Shown: in pieces, positions 31,941-41,859 of the stretch
Numbering within the stretch: the first letter of the stretch is position 1
How the letters are laid out: each line of letters begins with the position of its first letter
DNA from: Anticarsia gemmatalis
Lineage: Eukaryota; Arthropoda; Insecta; Lepidoptera; Erebidae
Reading direction: 5' to 3'
DNA: 64,000 nucleotides
Assembly: GCF_050436995.1 (NCBI RefSeq)
Contig: NC_134773.1
Span: 4,952,194-5,016,193 of the forward strand
The notes under the pieces: model-generated
The model's database searches: none
Seen by the model: the letters and a program-made list of their open reading frames with translations, nothing else
Told to the model about the DNA's origin: nothing
Translations under genes and position numbers: made by a program

Positions 31941-33068
31941 CTAGTTTTTTTGATTCTCTTCATTAAGTTCAACTTCTAATTCAGAGTTATTCACACTTTT
32001 CACAACATATTTTTGATTTTTCACATTGAACCAGCAATTTTCCTCAGGATGAAAACGTTTTCCTTTTTTCTCATTTATACAAATTTGGCATGGTTTCTTT
32101 TCTTCATTTTTTTTTGTTTTTATTTCAGAGTGTGTGTAGTTCTTTTTCTCATATTTGTTCTTCATAGCAAGATGTTCTAATTTTCCTATCTCATTATAAA
32201 GATCTTCAGTTTGTTCTAATGTCTCTCTGTCAATTTTGTCACTCAGGTAATTAGGAAGGCCTGCAGCTATAAGGTCTATAAGAGTCCCTGTATCAATCGT
32301 CTTCCTAACCTCTAATAACAACTTCTCTTTTTTCAATGCATATTCTAGCAATGAGCCCGTTTGATATTTAAATCCAAGAGCATATCTGATTGGTGACCAA
32401 CCTTTGTTTCCAAATGTTTCACAGAAGCTTTTTTCCCATGTATTCCATTCTGATTCTACTGTAAATTTAATTAGCATACAACTGTACCAGTTTACACTTG
32501 AATATTCTAAAAATTGTTTTAAAATTTCAATTTTTTTCCTGTCTTCATTAATATGGAAACGGTCACATTCTTTGTTGAAGTCCTTAATCCATTGATGAGC
32601 GTTTGCGTTTCTTCCAGTGAATTTTTCAAGCACAAAGTCTTTTGCAATTTTCCCCAAATTTTGAATTTCAGATTTTCTTTGCTTTTCTTCGAGTAATGTC
32701 TCTAGTAATTTCTCCAATGTTTTATTTGAGCTTTCAGTTAATGATTTTGAATCATTTATGTTTTCATTAACCTCTTCGAGGTAAAAATCATGGAACTGTA
32801 TATTTTTTTCCTCATCCAAATATACTGCTGATATGTCATCAGTTAAAGTTATCCATATTTTCCTTGTTTGATGTCTTCTATTCAGTGTTTTCCTTATCTT
32901 GGCATAGTTAGGTGTATTTGTTATATGATTGTGTAAGTTCGCAGGTTGTAATTCTGCCGGTATGCCATAAGTTTTGCCATCAGATGTACCTATTGAGGTT
33001 ATGCAAACAATGTTTGATTTTCCATCTGCTGATGTTTTTACACAAAAATCAAATCTTAACTTCTCCAT
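31941..33068 (-). CDS. gag: gag: capsid/nucleocapsid-like protein
   Basis: 375 codons, ATG 26 bp inside the 5' LTR boundary. The middle (about residues 140-290) has the helical, aromatic-rich composition of a retrotransposon capsid. Near the C-terminus Cys327, Cys330, His340 and Cys345 form a C-x2-C-x9-H-x4-C cluster. This resembles the nucleic-acid-binding zinc knuckle, but the C-to-H gap is 9 rather than 4. The protein should assemble particles around the element RNA. It ends at TAG 31943-31941, directly after a slippery heptamer, so a minority of ribosomes would shift into the protease-pol frame. No matrix or membrane signal seen. Confidence 0.85.
   Translation of the reverse strand: MEKLRFDFCVKTSADGKSNIVCITSIGTSDGKTYGIPAELQPANLHNHITNTPNYAKIRKTLNRRHQTRKIWITLTDDISAVYLDEEKNIQFHDFYLEEVNENINDSKSLTESSNKTLEKLLETLLEEKQRKSEIQNLGKIAKDFVLEKFTGRNANAHQWIKDFNKECDRFHINEDRKKIEILKQFLEYSSVNWYSCMLIKFTVESEWNTWEKSFCETFGNKGWSPIRYALGFKYQTGSLLEYALKKEKLLLEVRKTIDTGTLIDLIAAGLPNYLSDKIDRETLEQTEDLYNEIGKLEHLAMKNKYEKKNYTHSEIKTKKNEEKKPCQICINEKKGKRFHPEENCWFNVKNQKYVVKSVNNSELEVELNEENQKN
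31944..31950 (-). promoter_or_regulatory. -1 ribosomal frameshift site
   Basis: Minus strand A AAA AAC in gag phase, followed at once by the gag stop TAG. It fits the X-XXY-YYZ rule for -1 slippage, and the -1 frame is exactly the protease-pol frame. I did not establish a downstream stimulatory structure. Confidence 0.8.
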
Positions 33069-33082
33069 ATTTTTATTGCGGA

Positions 33083-33094
33083 AAATGTTGTTTT
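33083..33094 (-). other. Primer-binding site, complementary to the element's own LTR
   Basis: Minus strand AAAACAACATTT, touching the 5' LTR edge with no gap, where minus-strand DNA synthesis is primed. It is perfectly complementary to AAATGTTGTTTT inside the LTR (33169-33158). I see no TGG-type tRNA 3'-end match, which fits self-priming of the Tf1/sushi kind. Confidence 0.65.
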
Positions 33095-33322
33095 ATAATA
33101 ATAATAATAGTAATTGCTCAGGTGAAATAAAGACGAATTGCGTTTTATGAACTAACAAAAACAACATTTAATGCCTTTACTTCTACTTAATAATATTACA
33201 TTTCCATTTAAAATAAATCAGGAGAAACTGTCTAAAATTTTATCATCGCTGTCATGTTACACTGACAGTTAATAGTTCCATAGATTCTATACTGCATAAA
33301 CAATAACAATATAACCTTTATA
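33095..33322 (-). repeat. 5' LTR with probable promoter
   Basis: 228 bp. On the minus strand a TATA-like TAATATTA (33198-33191) lies 22-29 bp before the A at 33169, the first base of the self-primer word. Transcription starting there would put the primer word at the RNA 5' end. The downstream part of the LTR includes a tttattt run and ends in (tat)n. Confidence 0.85.
33158..33169 (-). promoter_or_regulatory. Putative RNA 5' end / self-primer word
   Basis: AAATGTTGTTTT on the minus strand, the 12-base complement of the primer site at 33083-33094. The start of transcription here is inferred from the TATA-like spacing only. Confidence 0.55.
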
Positions 33323-33445
33323 TACATACATACATAAAATCACGCCGTCTTTCCATAGTGGTAGGCAGAGACCAGAGCACGTCACTTGGTACGATCCTTA
33401 CAAACTTCCCTTGCTATCACATACATATATGTTGTCATAAAAATA
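33323..33445 (+). repeat. R5 repeat (flank of retrotransposon)
   Basis: (acat)n, then aaatcacgccgtctttcc, cgtcacttggtacgatcctt, catatatgttgtcat. Confidence 0.6.
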
Positions 33446-33463
33446 TGAAATAGAAACTCTTTG

Positions 33464-33691
33464 TTTTAACCCATTACTGTCCCACTGCTGGGCAAGGGTC
33501 TTCTCCCAAACGAAGGAGGGTTTAGGCCGTGAGTCCACCATGCTGGCCAAGTGCGGGTTGAGGACTTTGCATACCTTCAAGAACTGTTCTAAAGAACTCT
33601 CAGGCATGCAATGTTGCATCACGATGTCTTCCTTCACCGTTGTAACAAGTGATATTTATTTCTAATACACACATAACTTTGAAAAACCATT
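33464..33691 (-). repeat. tS1 SINE, 3' two thirds
   Basis: tttaacccattactgtccc to acacacataactttgaaaaa; the tRNA-like head is missing. Confidence 0.75.
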
Positions 33692-34167
33692 ATCTAATAT
33701 TTTTTATGTAACTATCCCTGTGGTCTCAACAAACTAAAGACCTAAATCGACAAAAAGTCGCAAGTCGCAAAAACATGCGACAAAAAGTCTGACCGTGTGC
33801 GTCCGCCCTTATTTCGCGACCTCTCGTTAATAGGTTACAGTCGTGTGAATCGTAAACATTGTAATAGATTCATACAAACATACATACATACAAATTTGTA
33901 TTTTAATATTTGCTAGTTTAAAACGCGAATATGTGAAATCACTGTATATTATAAAACTAAAAATCACATTATGTCTGTACGTTTGTGAGTGATAAGCTCA
34001 AAAACTACTGAACAGATTTTGATGTGATTTTCATTGATCGATAGAGTGATTTATGGAAAGGATTCAGGTTTTTTTTGGTAAATTGACTGAAAAAATGATA
34101 ATGTCGAAAAAATATAGATACATTTTTTTTTCGTAAAATCTCTTCCATTATGGTTATAGATATAGGC
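33692..34167. other. AT-rich stretch with a degraded Helitron-like unit
   Basis: Around 33950-34060 a HEL-D-like phrase occurs (ctcaaaaactactgaacag, gattttgatgtgattttc). No gene. Confidence 0.35.
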
Positions 34168-34383
34168 AGAGTTATAGGAGACTTTGCATGCTCTCAATAA
34201 ATGTATTAAACAATTTTTTAGGCATGCAAGGTTTCATCACGATGTTTTCCTTCACCGTTAGAGCAAGTGATAATTATTTCTAACACACACATAGCTTGGA
34301 AAAGTCATTGGTGTGGTGCCTCGGGTTCGAATCTGCGACCACTTACGTGGGAGGTACCAACTTAAACCACTCGACTATCACTA
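34168..34383 (-). repeat. tS1 SINE, head and middle
   Basis: Minus-strand head tgatagtcgagtggtttaag and ggttcgaacc-like region, then middle; the tail is lost. Confidence 0.7.
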
Positions 34384-34395
34384 CTAAAATTTTAA

Positions 34396-34600
34396 TCCAT
34401 ACTAATATTATAAATGCGAAAGTAACCCTGTCTGTTACTCAATCACTAAATCGCTTAAACCACTGAACCAATTTACATGAAATTTGGTATGAAGATATTT
34501 TGATACCCGAAAAAGGATGTAGGCTACTTTTTACCCCGGGAAAATGACGCATTCCCATGGGAAAATTCAGGTGACGGACGAAGTCGCGGGTAAAAGCTAG
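34396..34600 (+). mobile_element. HEL-D Helitron-like element
   Basis: Reference HEL-D: tccatactaatattataaatg, gaaatttggtatgaagatat, accccgggaaaatgacgc, ending gcgggtaaaagctag. Confidence 0.75.
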
Positions 34601-34840
34601 TTTAAATATAAAAAAATATTTTATCGATACATTCTATCGACAGTGTCACATCACTAGCAACAAATATTGACTATATCGCCTGTCATAACGCACACAAACA
34701 TGAAACTGGTTCTATAAGCATATTATAGCACTTCTCAACAAACTATGGGAAAAAATATCTCACAGTATTACCGCGCCACGTAACTTTGTGTGCCTGAATG
34801 TAGCCACAAGTTGTATAAATAAATATTAATATTTAAAAGT

Positions 34841-35165
34841 AGGTATATAAGTATGTTTATCAGTTATTTGGTTACAGTACAAGCTCTGCTTAGTTTGGAA
34901 TCAAATGACCGTGTGTGAGTTGTCCAATGATATTTATATTTTATTGCGTCACCTAAGAGAATGAGTCAAAATTTTCCCCGTTTTTGTAACATTTTTCGTT
35001 GCTTCTCCGCTTCTAATTACCGTAGCGTGATGTTATATAGCCTATACCCTTCCTCGATAAATAGGCTATCTAACACTGAAAGAATTTTTCAAATCGGACC
35101 AGTAGTTCCCGAGATTAGCGCGTTCAAACAAACAAACTCTTCAGCTTTATAATATTAAGTATAGA
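34841..35165. repeat. tS3 tail (plus) then HEL-A (minus)
   Basis: tS3 3' body at 34841-34940 (ggttacagtacaagctctgc). HEL-A at 34944-35165 lacks its ctagctgacccgcg end and starts at attgcgtcacctaag. Confidence 0.65.
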
Positions 35166-35205
35166 TATAAAATACAGTAATTTATTAGGTACATACAATT
35201 TTGCC

Positions 35206-35493
35206 TTTTCAAGTTAAGTGTGTATTAGAAATAATTATCACTTGTTACAACGGTGAAGGAAAACATCGTGATGCAACCTTGCATGCCTGAGAGTTGTTTA
35301 GAACAGTTCTTGAAGATATCAAAGTCACTGAAATCAGCTGAATACCAGTATTTAATTGTACATGCAGCGACTGTCTATCGGACCTCCACAACACAGTTAC
35401 CTGGGTTATAACACGATACTAAGTAACACTGTGCGTCACACTTTCAAGCTTCTGACTACTGTTAACTACTGTCAAAGATCTTTGAAAATGAAG
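35206..35493. repeat. tS1 middle (plus) joined to 5S-B (minus)
   Basis: tS1 from gtgtgtattagaaataatta to ttcttgaagatatcaaagtc, then 5S-B from aatcagctgaataccag to gtcaaagatctttgaaaatg. Confidence 0.65.
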
Positions 35494-35495
35494 TA

Positions 35496-35768
35496 CGTAC
35501 GTAAAAAGTTGGTCCCGGTTGTTTTCGATTAAGATAACAGTCGTTAAGCCACGTCAACGGCTTGAACAACTTTGACACTAGGTTTTGTTTGTTTGTCGTA
35601 TGGTCGTCAATCTAGTGTTCAAGTTGTTCAAGCCGCCCGAGAGGCCTTTGACGTGGCTTAACGACTGTTATCTTAGTCGGCAATAACCGGGACCGACTTT
35701 TTACGTGCCCTCCGAAGCACGGAGACGCCCAGTTCAAATACCACTATGCGGTCACCCATCTATGGAAT
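35496..35768. repeat. Inverted 5S-A halves
   Basis: A plus 3' half (35496-35583) meets a minus partial copy (35597-35768) tail to tail across a tttgtttgtttg spacer. Confidence 0.65.
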
Positions 35769-35863
35769 ATCTAGTGGTAGATTCAGTAATTGTAACGACT
35801 ATCATAAGTGTCAACATTTGAACTGAATTAATAAATGATTTGGTTTTGACAGTTTTCACACAC

Positions 35864-36108
35864 AGGCGTCCATAGCCAGTTGCGCTCACCGGTCGGTAAA
35901 CGATCGCTGGGTTAAGCAAACTTTGGCGCGGTCATTCCATAGATGGGTGACCGCATAGTGGTATTTGAACTGGGCGTCTCCGTGCTTCGGAGGGCACGTA
36001 AAAAGTCGGTCCCGGTTGTTGTCAACTAAGATAACAGTCGTTAAGCTATGTCAAAGGCCTTTCAGGCTTGAACAACTTTGACACTAGGTTGACCACTAAC
36101 CATACGAT
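35864..36108 (+). repeat. 5S-A SINE, full length
   Basis: aggcgtccatagccag, gggttaagcaaactttggcg, tagatgggtgaccgc, ending ccatacgataagaagaag. Confidence 0.8.
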
Positions 36109-36285
36109 AAGAAGAAGAAGTTTTTCACTACATTTCGCTTTGACACTAGTGTAACTGAAATTAGCTTTCTACTTCACAGTTCGTGTTGTGTTGGAGCCGA
36201 GTACACGATCGATATGTCAACAGTTGTAGTGTTAGAGATGGGACATAGACTAACGTATAATTTTATCTTTATTTTGAAAAGATTG

Positions 36286-36641
36286 CCCGGTTTCTGAAGC
36301 ACATTTAGCGGTAGTTTATCTATTAGGTCGGGGACAAAGTCTTTTCGCATTATAGTATGTATGAACTTGTAATAAAATCTTTTCTCTACACAAGAATGCT
36401 CGATATTTGGGTACCTCACGAGCTCACTGAAAGAAACCTAATGAACCGTGTACTCATTTGTGATTCTTGAAGCCAAAGAGATTTTATTACAAGTTCATAG
36501 ATAGTATAATGCGAAAAGACTTTTTCCCAGACCTAATATTCAGACTGTCATTTTAGTATGAGCTTAAACGCTATTGAATAGATAAACTATTAATGAATTA
36601 AATAACAAAATAACCGCTAAATGTACCTAAGAAACCGGGGG
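36286..36641. mobile_element. PAL MITE interrupted by a MAR MITE
   Basis: PAL outer ends are cccggtttctgaag and agaaaccgggg. The left inner arm (agtttatctat) is cut at a TA by the MAR copy, and PAL resumes at attcagactg. The PAL right half also carries a small AT-rich insertion (aatgaattaaataac). Confidence 0.75.
36323..36536. mobile_element. MAR mariner-type MITE with TA duplication
   Basis: Reference MAR copy, 214 bp. It starts ttaggtcggggacaaagtc and ends gactttttcccagacctaa, with TA at 36321-36322 and 36537-36538. Arms of about 55 bp, no ORF, so it needs a mariner transposase from elsewhere. Confidence 0.85.
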
Positions 36642-36649
36642 TAAGATAG

Positions 36650-36818
36650 TAAGAATTGCTCTTGTACCGCGGTGACTTTTACAAACATACAAACAGAAGA
36701 CGCAAAGTACAATCAGACTCGAAACAATTTATTTATGGATCGCACAAATAATTGTTACGCCTGGGAATCGAAACTATGACCTCCCGACTCAATGGTAGCG
36801 GTGTGGCGACCTGAGGCA
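36650..36818 (-). repeat. tS2 SINE
   Basis: gtaagaattgctcttgtacc to agcggtgtggcgacctgagg. Confidence 0.7.
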
Positions 36819-36838
36819 GTATATACTTCCATACTAAT

Positions 36839-37070
36839 CCATACTAATATTATAAAGCTGAAGAGTTTGTTTTTTTGTTTGAACGCGCTAATATCAAGAA
36901 CTATTAGTCAGATTTGAAAAATTCTTTCAGTGTTAGATAGCCCATTTATTGAGGAAGGCTTTAGGTTAAATATCATCACGCTACGACCAATAGGAGCAAA
37001 GCACCAGTAAAAAATGTTACAAAAACGGAGAAAATTTTGACGCAAGTGAAGTTACGCGGGTCAGCTAGTT
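36839..37070 (+). mobile_element. HEL-A Helitron-like element
   Basis: tccatactaatattataaag start, gttacgcgggtcagctag end; the usual tctcttatgtg segment before the hairpin is deleted. Confidence 0.75.
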
Positions 37071-37430
37071 ATTTATAAATACGTGTTAGTATGTTTTCAA
37101 CAGCGCTAAATGTTAATTAACCTCAATTATCATATTGGTTTAATTATGCGAGCCAAACTTGTCGTAATATGACTTTAAAAATTCATATTTTGTATTCAAT
37201 TATTAATAATAAACAGTTATAAATATGTTATTTTAATTTTTTAAACAAATTTTTGGCCGTGACTTCGCTAGTATAGAGAAAAAATTGGGTGAATAGTACC
37301 CTGTGTATTTTTAGGTTATAATATATTTCTATTAACTACATATATGGTGTGGGGTAGTGCATACGACTGCCGCAAGTCTCGGGTTCAAATCTCGCGTCTT
37401 ACTAAAAGTTAATTTTATTTTTTTTCCATC
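37071..37430. other. AT-rich stretch with a tRNA-like fragment
   Basis: Near 37350-37400, tggggtagtgcatacgactg and ctcgggttcaaatctcgcg resemble the head of tS4. No gene. Confidence 0.4.
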
Positions 37431-37671
37431 AGGAGGCACTCATAACCAGTTGCGCTCACTGGTCGGTAAACGATCAATGGGTAAAGCAAATCTTGACGCG
37501 GTCATTCCATAGATAGGTGACCGCATAGTGGTATTTGAACTGGGCGTCTCCGTGCTTCGGAGGGCACGTAAAAAGTCTCGGTTGTTGTAAATTAAGATAA
37601 CAGTCGCTAAGCCACGTCGAAGGCTAGGCTTGAACAACTTTGACACTAGGTTGACCACTAACCATACGATA
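37431..37671 (+). repeat. 5S-A SINE
   Basis: ggcactcataaccagttgcg to actaaccatacgataag. The word before agcaaatcttg is gggtaaagc instead of gggttaagc. Confidence 0.8.
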
Positions 37672-37949
37672 AGAATTTTCGATATCGACACTGTCCCATC
37701 ACTACGTGAAGAGCCAATAACGCCGTGACACTCACATTAACGCCACACTAGTGTTGTCACTACAATACCAGTGACGGGACTAATTCTATTTGAAAAAGAA
37801 AATAATAAAGATTTTTTAAAGGAATTCCTTTTAAAAGTCCTTCTTTTTTGTTCCGTGGTTAAGTTGACAGATTCGTGTCATGTTGTTAGTATGGTTCTTT
37901 GAAAGTACTTATAAAAGAATTTTAGTTTTGTACGAGAAAAGAGTAGAGG

Positions 37950-38237
37950 TATAGCCGAGTGGTATAAGTTGGTTTCCCCCGCGCAAGTGGTTATAGGTTC
38001 GAACCCGAGGCAACTCACTGATGACTTTTCCAAGTGATGTGTGTATTAGAAATAATTATCACTTGTTATAACGGTGAAGGAAGACATCGTGATGTAAATT
38101 TGCATGCCTGAGAGTTCTTTATTTTTATTAAAAGTCCCCCGCACTTGGTCAGCGTGATGGACTCAAGGCCTAATCCCTCATTACGGGAGGAGACTCTTGC
38201 CCAGCAGAGGGACATGAATAGGTTAAATTTAATAAAT
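37950..38237 (+). repeat. tS1 SINE, near full length
   Basis: tatagccgagtggtataagt (A-box-like), ataggttcgaacccgaggc (B-box-like), through gacatgaataggttaaattt. The most complete plus-strand tS1 copy. Confidence 0.8.
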
Positions 38238-38243
38238 CATTGA

Positions 38244-38320
38244 AGTATCGGTCTGATTGTGCTTTGTGTCCGTTGTTTGTATGTTTGTAAAAGTCTCGAC
38301 ACAAGAGCAATTCTTAGTGC
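38244..38320 (+). repeat. tS2 SINE, 3' part
   Basis: tgtgctttgtgtccgttg to gagcaattcttagtgcg. Confidence 0.65.
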
Positions 38321-38398
38321 GTGAAGAGAAAAAAACTATTGTTTTACCTAACTTTTACGCAAACGTAGCCGCGTGGGTTTACTAGTAAAAAAATATAT

Positions 38399-38608
38399 TA
38401 GGTCGGGGAAAAAGTCTTTTCGCATAGTATGTATGAACTTGTAATAAAATATTTTCTCTACACAAAAAGTTCGATATTTGGGTACCTCACGAGCTCACTG
38501 AAAGAAACCTAATGAACCGTGTACTCATTTGTGATTCTTGAAGCCAAAGAGATTTTATTACAAGTTCATACATACTATAATGCGAAAAGACTTTTTCCCC
38601 GACCTAAT
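38399..38608. mobile_element. MAR mariner-type MITE
   Basis: ttaggtcggggaaaaagtc to ctttttccccgacctaa. The left arm lacks four bases of the ttatagtatg segment. Confidence 0.85.
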
Positions 38609-38811
38609 AGATACAGTTCTACGAAACATAGGCGTGGTATTATTGGCTATAAAAAGGAGCTCAGCAGGTTACGAAACTCGCTAACAAGACTCATAAACTA
38701 AAAGATTTAATTAAAATATTTAAATTTGATGTTTCCAAAAACATTTATGAAGTATTTATTATCATTTTATTTAAAAAACAAACTATTAAGCTTGTATACT
38801 TCTACTTGTAA

Positions 38812-39196
38812 TCGTATGGTTAGTGGTCAACCTAGTGTCAAAGTTGTTCAAGCCGCCCGAAGGCCTTTGACACATTTTATGCGGGAAAAAGCTAGGTGTG
38901 TAAAATCAATTAGCTTAGCCTTTCTACCAACTATTTTGTAGTCAGCTTCCAGTGTCACTGGATGCAGCTGAATACCAGTATTGTACATGCAGCGACTGTC
39001 TATCGGACCTCCACAACACAGTTACCTGGGTTATAACACGATACTAAGTAACACTGTGCGTCACACTTTCAAGCTTCTGACTACTGTTAAAGATCTTTGA
39101 AAATAGCAGACCCGCAATTTAACCGTCCCTCCGAAACGCGGAGGAACTCGATATGTATAACATGGTCACCCATCCACAAAACAACCTCGGCAAGCT
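38812..39196 (-). repeat. 5S-A end then 5S-B, both minus
   Basis: 5S-A fragment 38812-38877 (tcgtatggttagtggtcaac); 5S-B 38911-39196, ending in the head at acaacctcggcaagc. Confidence 0.7.
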
Positions 39197-39426
39197 ATGT
39201 AATGAAATAGTAATTATTCATGTCTTAAACAGTAATCTTGGTGAATATTCATATACAAACAGTCTGTTTGTCAGTAGATAGTGTTAATTATTCACAGTTA
39301 GGGGATGTATCGATATGTAAATCTCTCTCGTAGGGAGGGGATCCTTAGGTGTTAGAAATCGTGTGTAGTAGCCCTATTCTAATGCAACGAAATTGATTGA
39401 ATACTTTTAAACTTTCGCTTTACATA
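39197..39426. other. Unclassified stretch
   Basis: No repeat family or gene recognised. Confidence 0.3.
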
Positions 39427-39966
39427 TCCTACTAATATTATAAATGCGAAAGTTTGTGAGTATGTATGTATGGATGTTTGTTACTCTTTCACGCAAATAC
39501 TACTGAATTGATTACGATGAAATTTGGTATGTAGGTAGCTGAAGACCCAGAATGACACAGGCTACTTTTTATCTCGGAGCTCTCGAGGAATCGGGATTTA
39601 CACGGAAGGGTTTCCTCGCGAACGAAGTCGCGGCCGGCCTCTAGTTTTATAAAAAAAAAATTCTCGTGTCACAATGTTAGTTACATCTCCGAAACGGCTT
39701 GACCGATTCTCATGAAATTTTGTGAGCATATTGAGTAGGTCTGTGACATCATCAACAACATCTATATTTCATACCCCTAAGCGATAAAGGTTGTTCACAC
39801 TTAAAATATATATGTTTTTACGATTTTTTTTTTGTTTTTTATAATGTGGCATTGAATAATACATGTAACCCTAAATTTTTACCCTTTTTTATCACCAACG
39901 CTTGTTTTTTTTATAGCCATTTTAGTATTATTTATATGGCAAAACAAGGTTCGCCGGGTCAGCTAG
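39427..39966 (+). mobile_element. HEL-B followed by HEL-C
   Basis: HEL-B 39427-39644 (tcctactaatattataaatg to ggccggcctctag). HEL-C begins about six bases later (aaaattctcgtgtcac) and ends ttcgccgggtcagctag near 39966, with a T-rich insertion inside. Confidence 0.7.
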
Positions 39967-40150
39967 TTTTAATATAATATTTTATTGACTATCGTCAGTG
40001 TCCCATCACTATTCGAGTAGCTGCACTGTGACGATAACTTGTTCAAATAGTGCTGTGCGTTCAATCTGCATAATTGTATATGCACGCTCGGGCTGTAACA
40101 GGCCGGGCAGAACTAGTTCTGACGTTATTTGAGTTGAAAAATATGAATTA

Positions 40151-40389
40151 CTAGCTGACCCGCGCAACTTCGCTTGCGTCACATAAGAGAATCATAATTT
40201 TCCCCGTTTTTGTAACATTTTTCGTTACTACTCCGCTCCTAATGGTCGTAGCGTGATGATATATAGCCCTTCCTCGATAAATGGGCTATCTAACAGTGAA
40301 AGAATTTTTCAAATCGGACCAGTAGTACCCGAGATTACCGCGTTCAAACAAACAAACAAACTCTTCAGCTTTATAATATTAGTATAGAT
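40151..40389 (-). mobile_element. HEL-A Helitron-like element
   Basis: ctagctgacccgcgcaac to attagtatagat. Confidence 0.8.
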
Positions 40390-40581
40390 TGGGCATTTTA
40401 GTTGGTTTTTGGTGGTTGGTCTTTAAAAAAAATACTTGACCTTAGTATCGAACCCGATTGAATTCGATTGAATCACCATTCGTGTGGGAATGTCAATATT
40501 TGATAAAACTCAGATATTTAAGTAGTTCTTATCTTATATCAATATAACGTCCAAAAAATATCATAGTTATTTTGAATACAG

Positions 40582-40860
40582 TCATAATATAACGCCCGTT
40601 ATACCCTAAGGTGTGAGTAGAGGTGTATGAAATACACCTATGTTTCACAATTAACACGTGGTCACCTCGCCGCAATAACCGTAGCGCCGCGTGTGGTTCC
40701 AATCACACCCGGGACTAATATTTGTGTGATGAGCACGAGTATCTGTTCTGAGCTTGTTCATGTAAGTATATATTTACAAGTATATAAGTATGTTTATCAG
40801 TTATTTGGTTACCATAGTACAAGCTCTGCTTAGTTTGTAATCAAATGACTGTTTGTGAAT
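40582..40860 (+). repeat. R6 then near-complete tS3
   Basis: R6 40582-40655. tS3 40656-40860 keeps its head (cgtggtcacctcgccgc, gtggttccaatcacaccc). Confidence 0.7.
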
Positions 40861-41191
40861 TAATAAATAATATATAAATTGTAAAAAAATTGCTTAACAT
40901 TTGAATATTTCAGTATTTCAGTGCAACGAACTCTAAAATACAGCTCTACTTTAAATTGGATTATTATAATAATCATATTAATATTAAGTACAATTTCTAA
41001 GGTTTCTTAAGTCAAATTTTACACCTGATTTGGCTTTCATTCTTAGCTATAGATAATAGTAATACACAGCATCGCCCGCGACTACGTCCGCGTGAAATGG
41101 TTTCTCAGGGTTAAAAAGTATTTTATATGTTAATCTAAATTATAAACTATTGTTGTACCAAATTTCATTGAAATCCATTCAGTCGTTTTTT
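40861..41191. other. AT-rich stretch, no gene
   Basis: A degraded Helitron-like phrase (cgcccgcgactacgtccgcg) near 41070; otherwise unremarkable. Confidence 0.35.
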
Positions 41192-41455
41192 AAAGGCGCC
41201 TATAGCCAGTTGCGCTCACCGGTCGGTAAACGATCTGTCGGTTAAGCTACCTTTATCGCGGTCATCCCATAGATGGGTGACCACATAGGAGTTACTGAAC
41301 TGGGCGTCTCCGTGCTTCGGAGGGTACGTAAAATGTCGGTCACGGCTGTTAGCAGACAAGATAATAGTTGTTAAGCCACTTCAAAGAGCTTCGGCTTGAA
41401 CAACTTTGACACTAGGTTGATTACTAACCATACGATAAGAAGAAGAAGAATAAGA
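41192..41455 (+). repeat. 5S-A SINE with (AAG)n tail
   Basis: aggcgcctatagccagttgc, cggttaagctac, tagatgggtgaccacatagg, ending ccatacgataagaagaag. Confidence 0.8.
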
Positions 41456-41527
41456 AGTAGAAGTAGTTTTTTCGTGTAATAGTAACAAGCTTACATCTGG
41501 CCATAGAATTTACAAACTGTTAGTCAA

Positions 41528-41655
41528 AATCACGCATTCTTTCCATAGGATTAGGCAGAGACCAAAGAACGTCACTTAGTACGATCACTACGATCCTTAC
41601 AAACTTCCCTTGCTTCATTCACATACATACATGTTGTCATACAGGACCGAAAATA
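41528..41655 (+). repeat. R5 repeat
   Basis: aaatcacgcattctttccat, then cgtcacttagtacgatc with an 8-base local duplication (actacgatc), then catacatgttgtcatacagg. Confidence 0.6.
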
Positions 41656-41859
41656 ATAATATTTAAATTAGTATGAAAAAGACAAATAATACTCTTATAG
41701 TAAACTAGAAAACCATTTTCTAGATTTAACAAGTTTATAACTAAACTCTATAACATTTCGTGTTTGCACAAAAATCTTATTTCCAAAGGAAATTGCTTTT
41801 TATCATGTCTTGCAAAGCGTCTAGACGATGTATTTGTCGCGCTATTTCATACATACATA

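Larger units (their letters stand above)
28495..33322 (-). mobile_element. Ty3/gypsy-type LTR retrotransposon, near-intact
   Basis: 4828 bp. Both limits are supported three ways: 228-bp LTRs that I read as identical at each end, a 5-bp direct repeat (tacat) at 28490-28494 and 33323-33327, and a polypurine tract and primer site directly abutting the LTRs. The order on the minus strand is LTR, gag, protease, reverse transcriptase, RNase H, integrase, LTR, which is the Ty3/gypsy order (integrase last). There is no third ORF between integrase and the 3' LTR, so no env. The integrase ends with a GPY/F-type module and no chromodomain is seen. The LTRs do not end in TG...CA. The right flank is the (acat)n start of an R5 repeat, so the element landed in or beside another repeat. 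Identical LTRs point to a recent insertion; one stop codon in the protease frame is the only lesion I see. Confidence 0.93.

Noticed and set aside
37950..38030. Functional tRNA gene
   Set aside because: A- and B-box-like words are present, but a full cloverleaf is not, and the unit continues into the tS1 SINE body seen in many copies.
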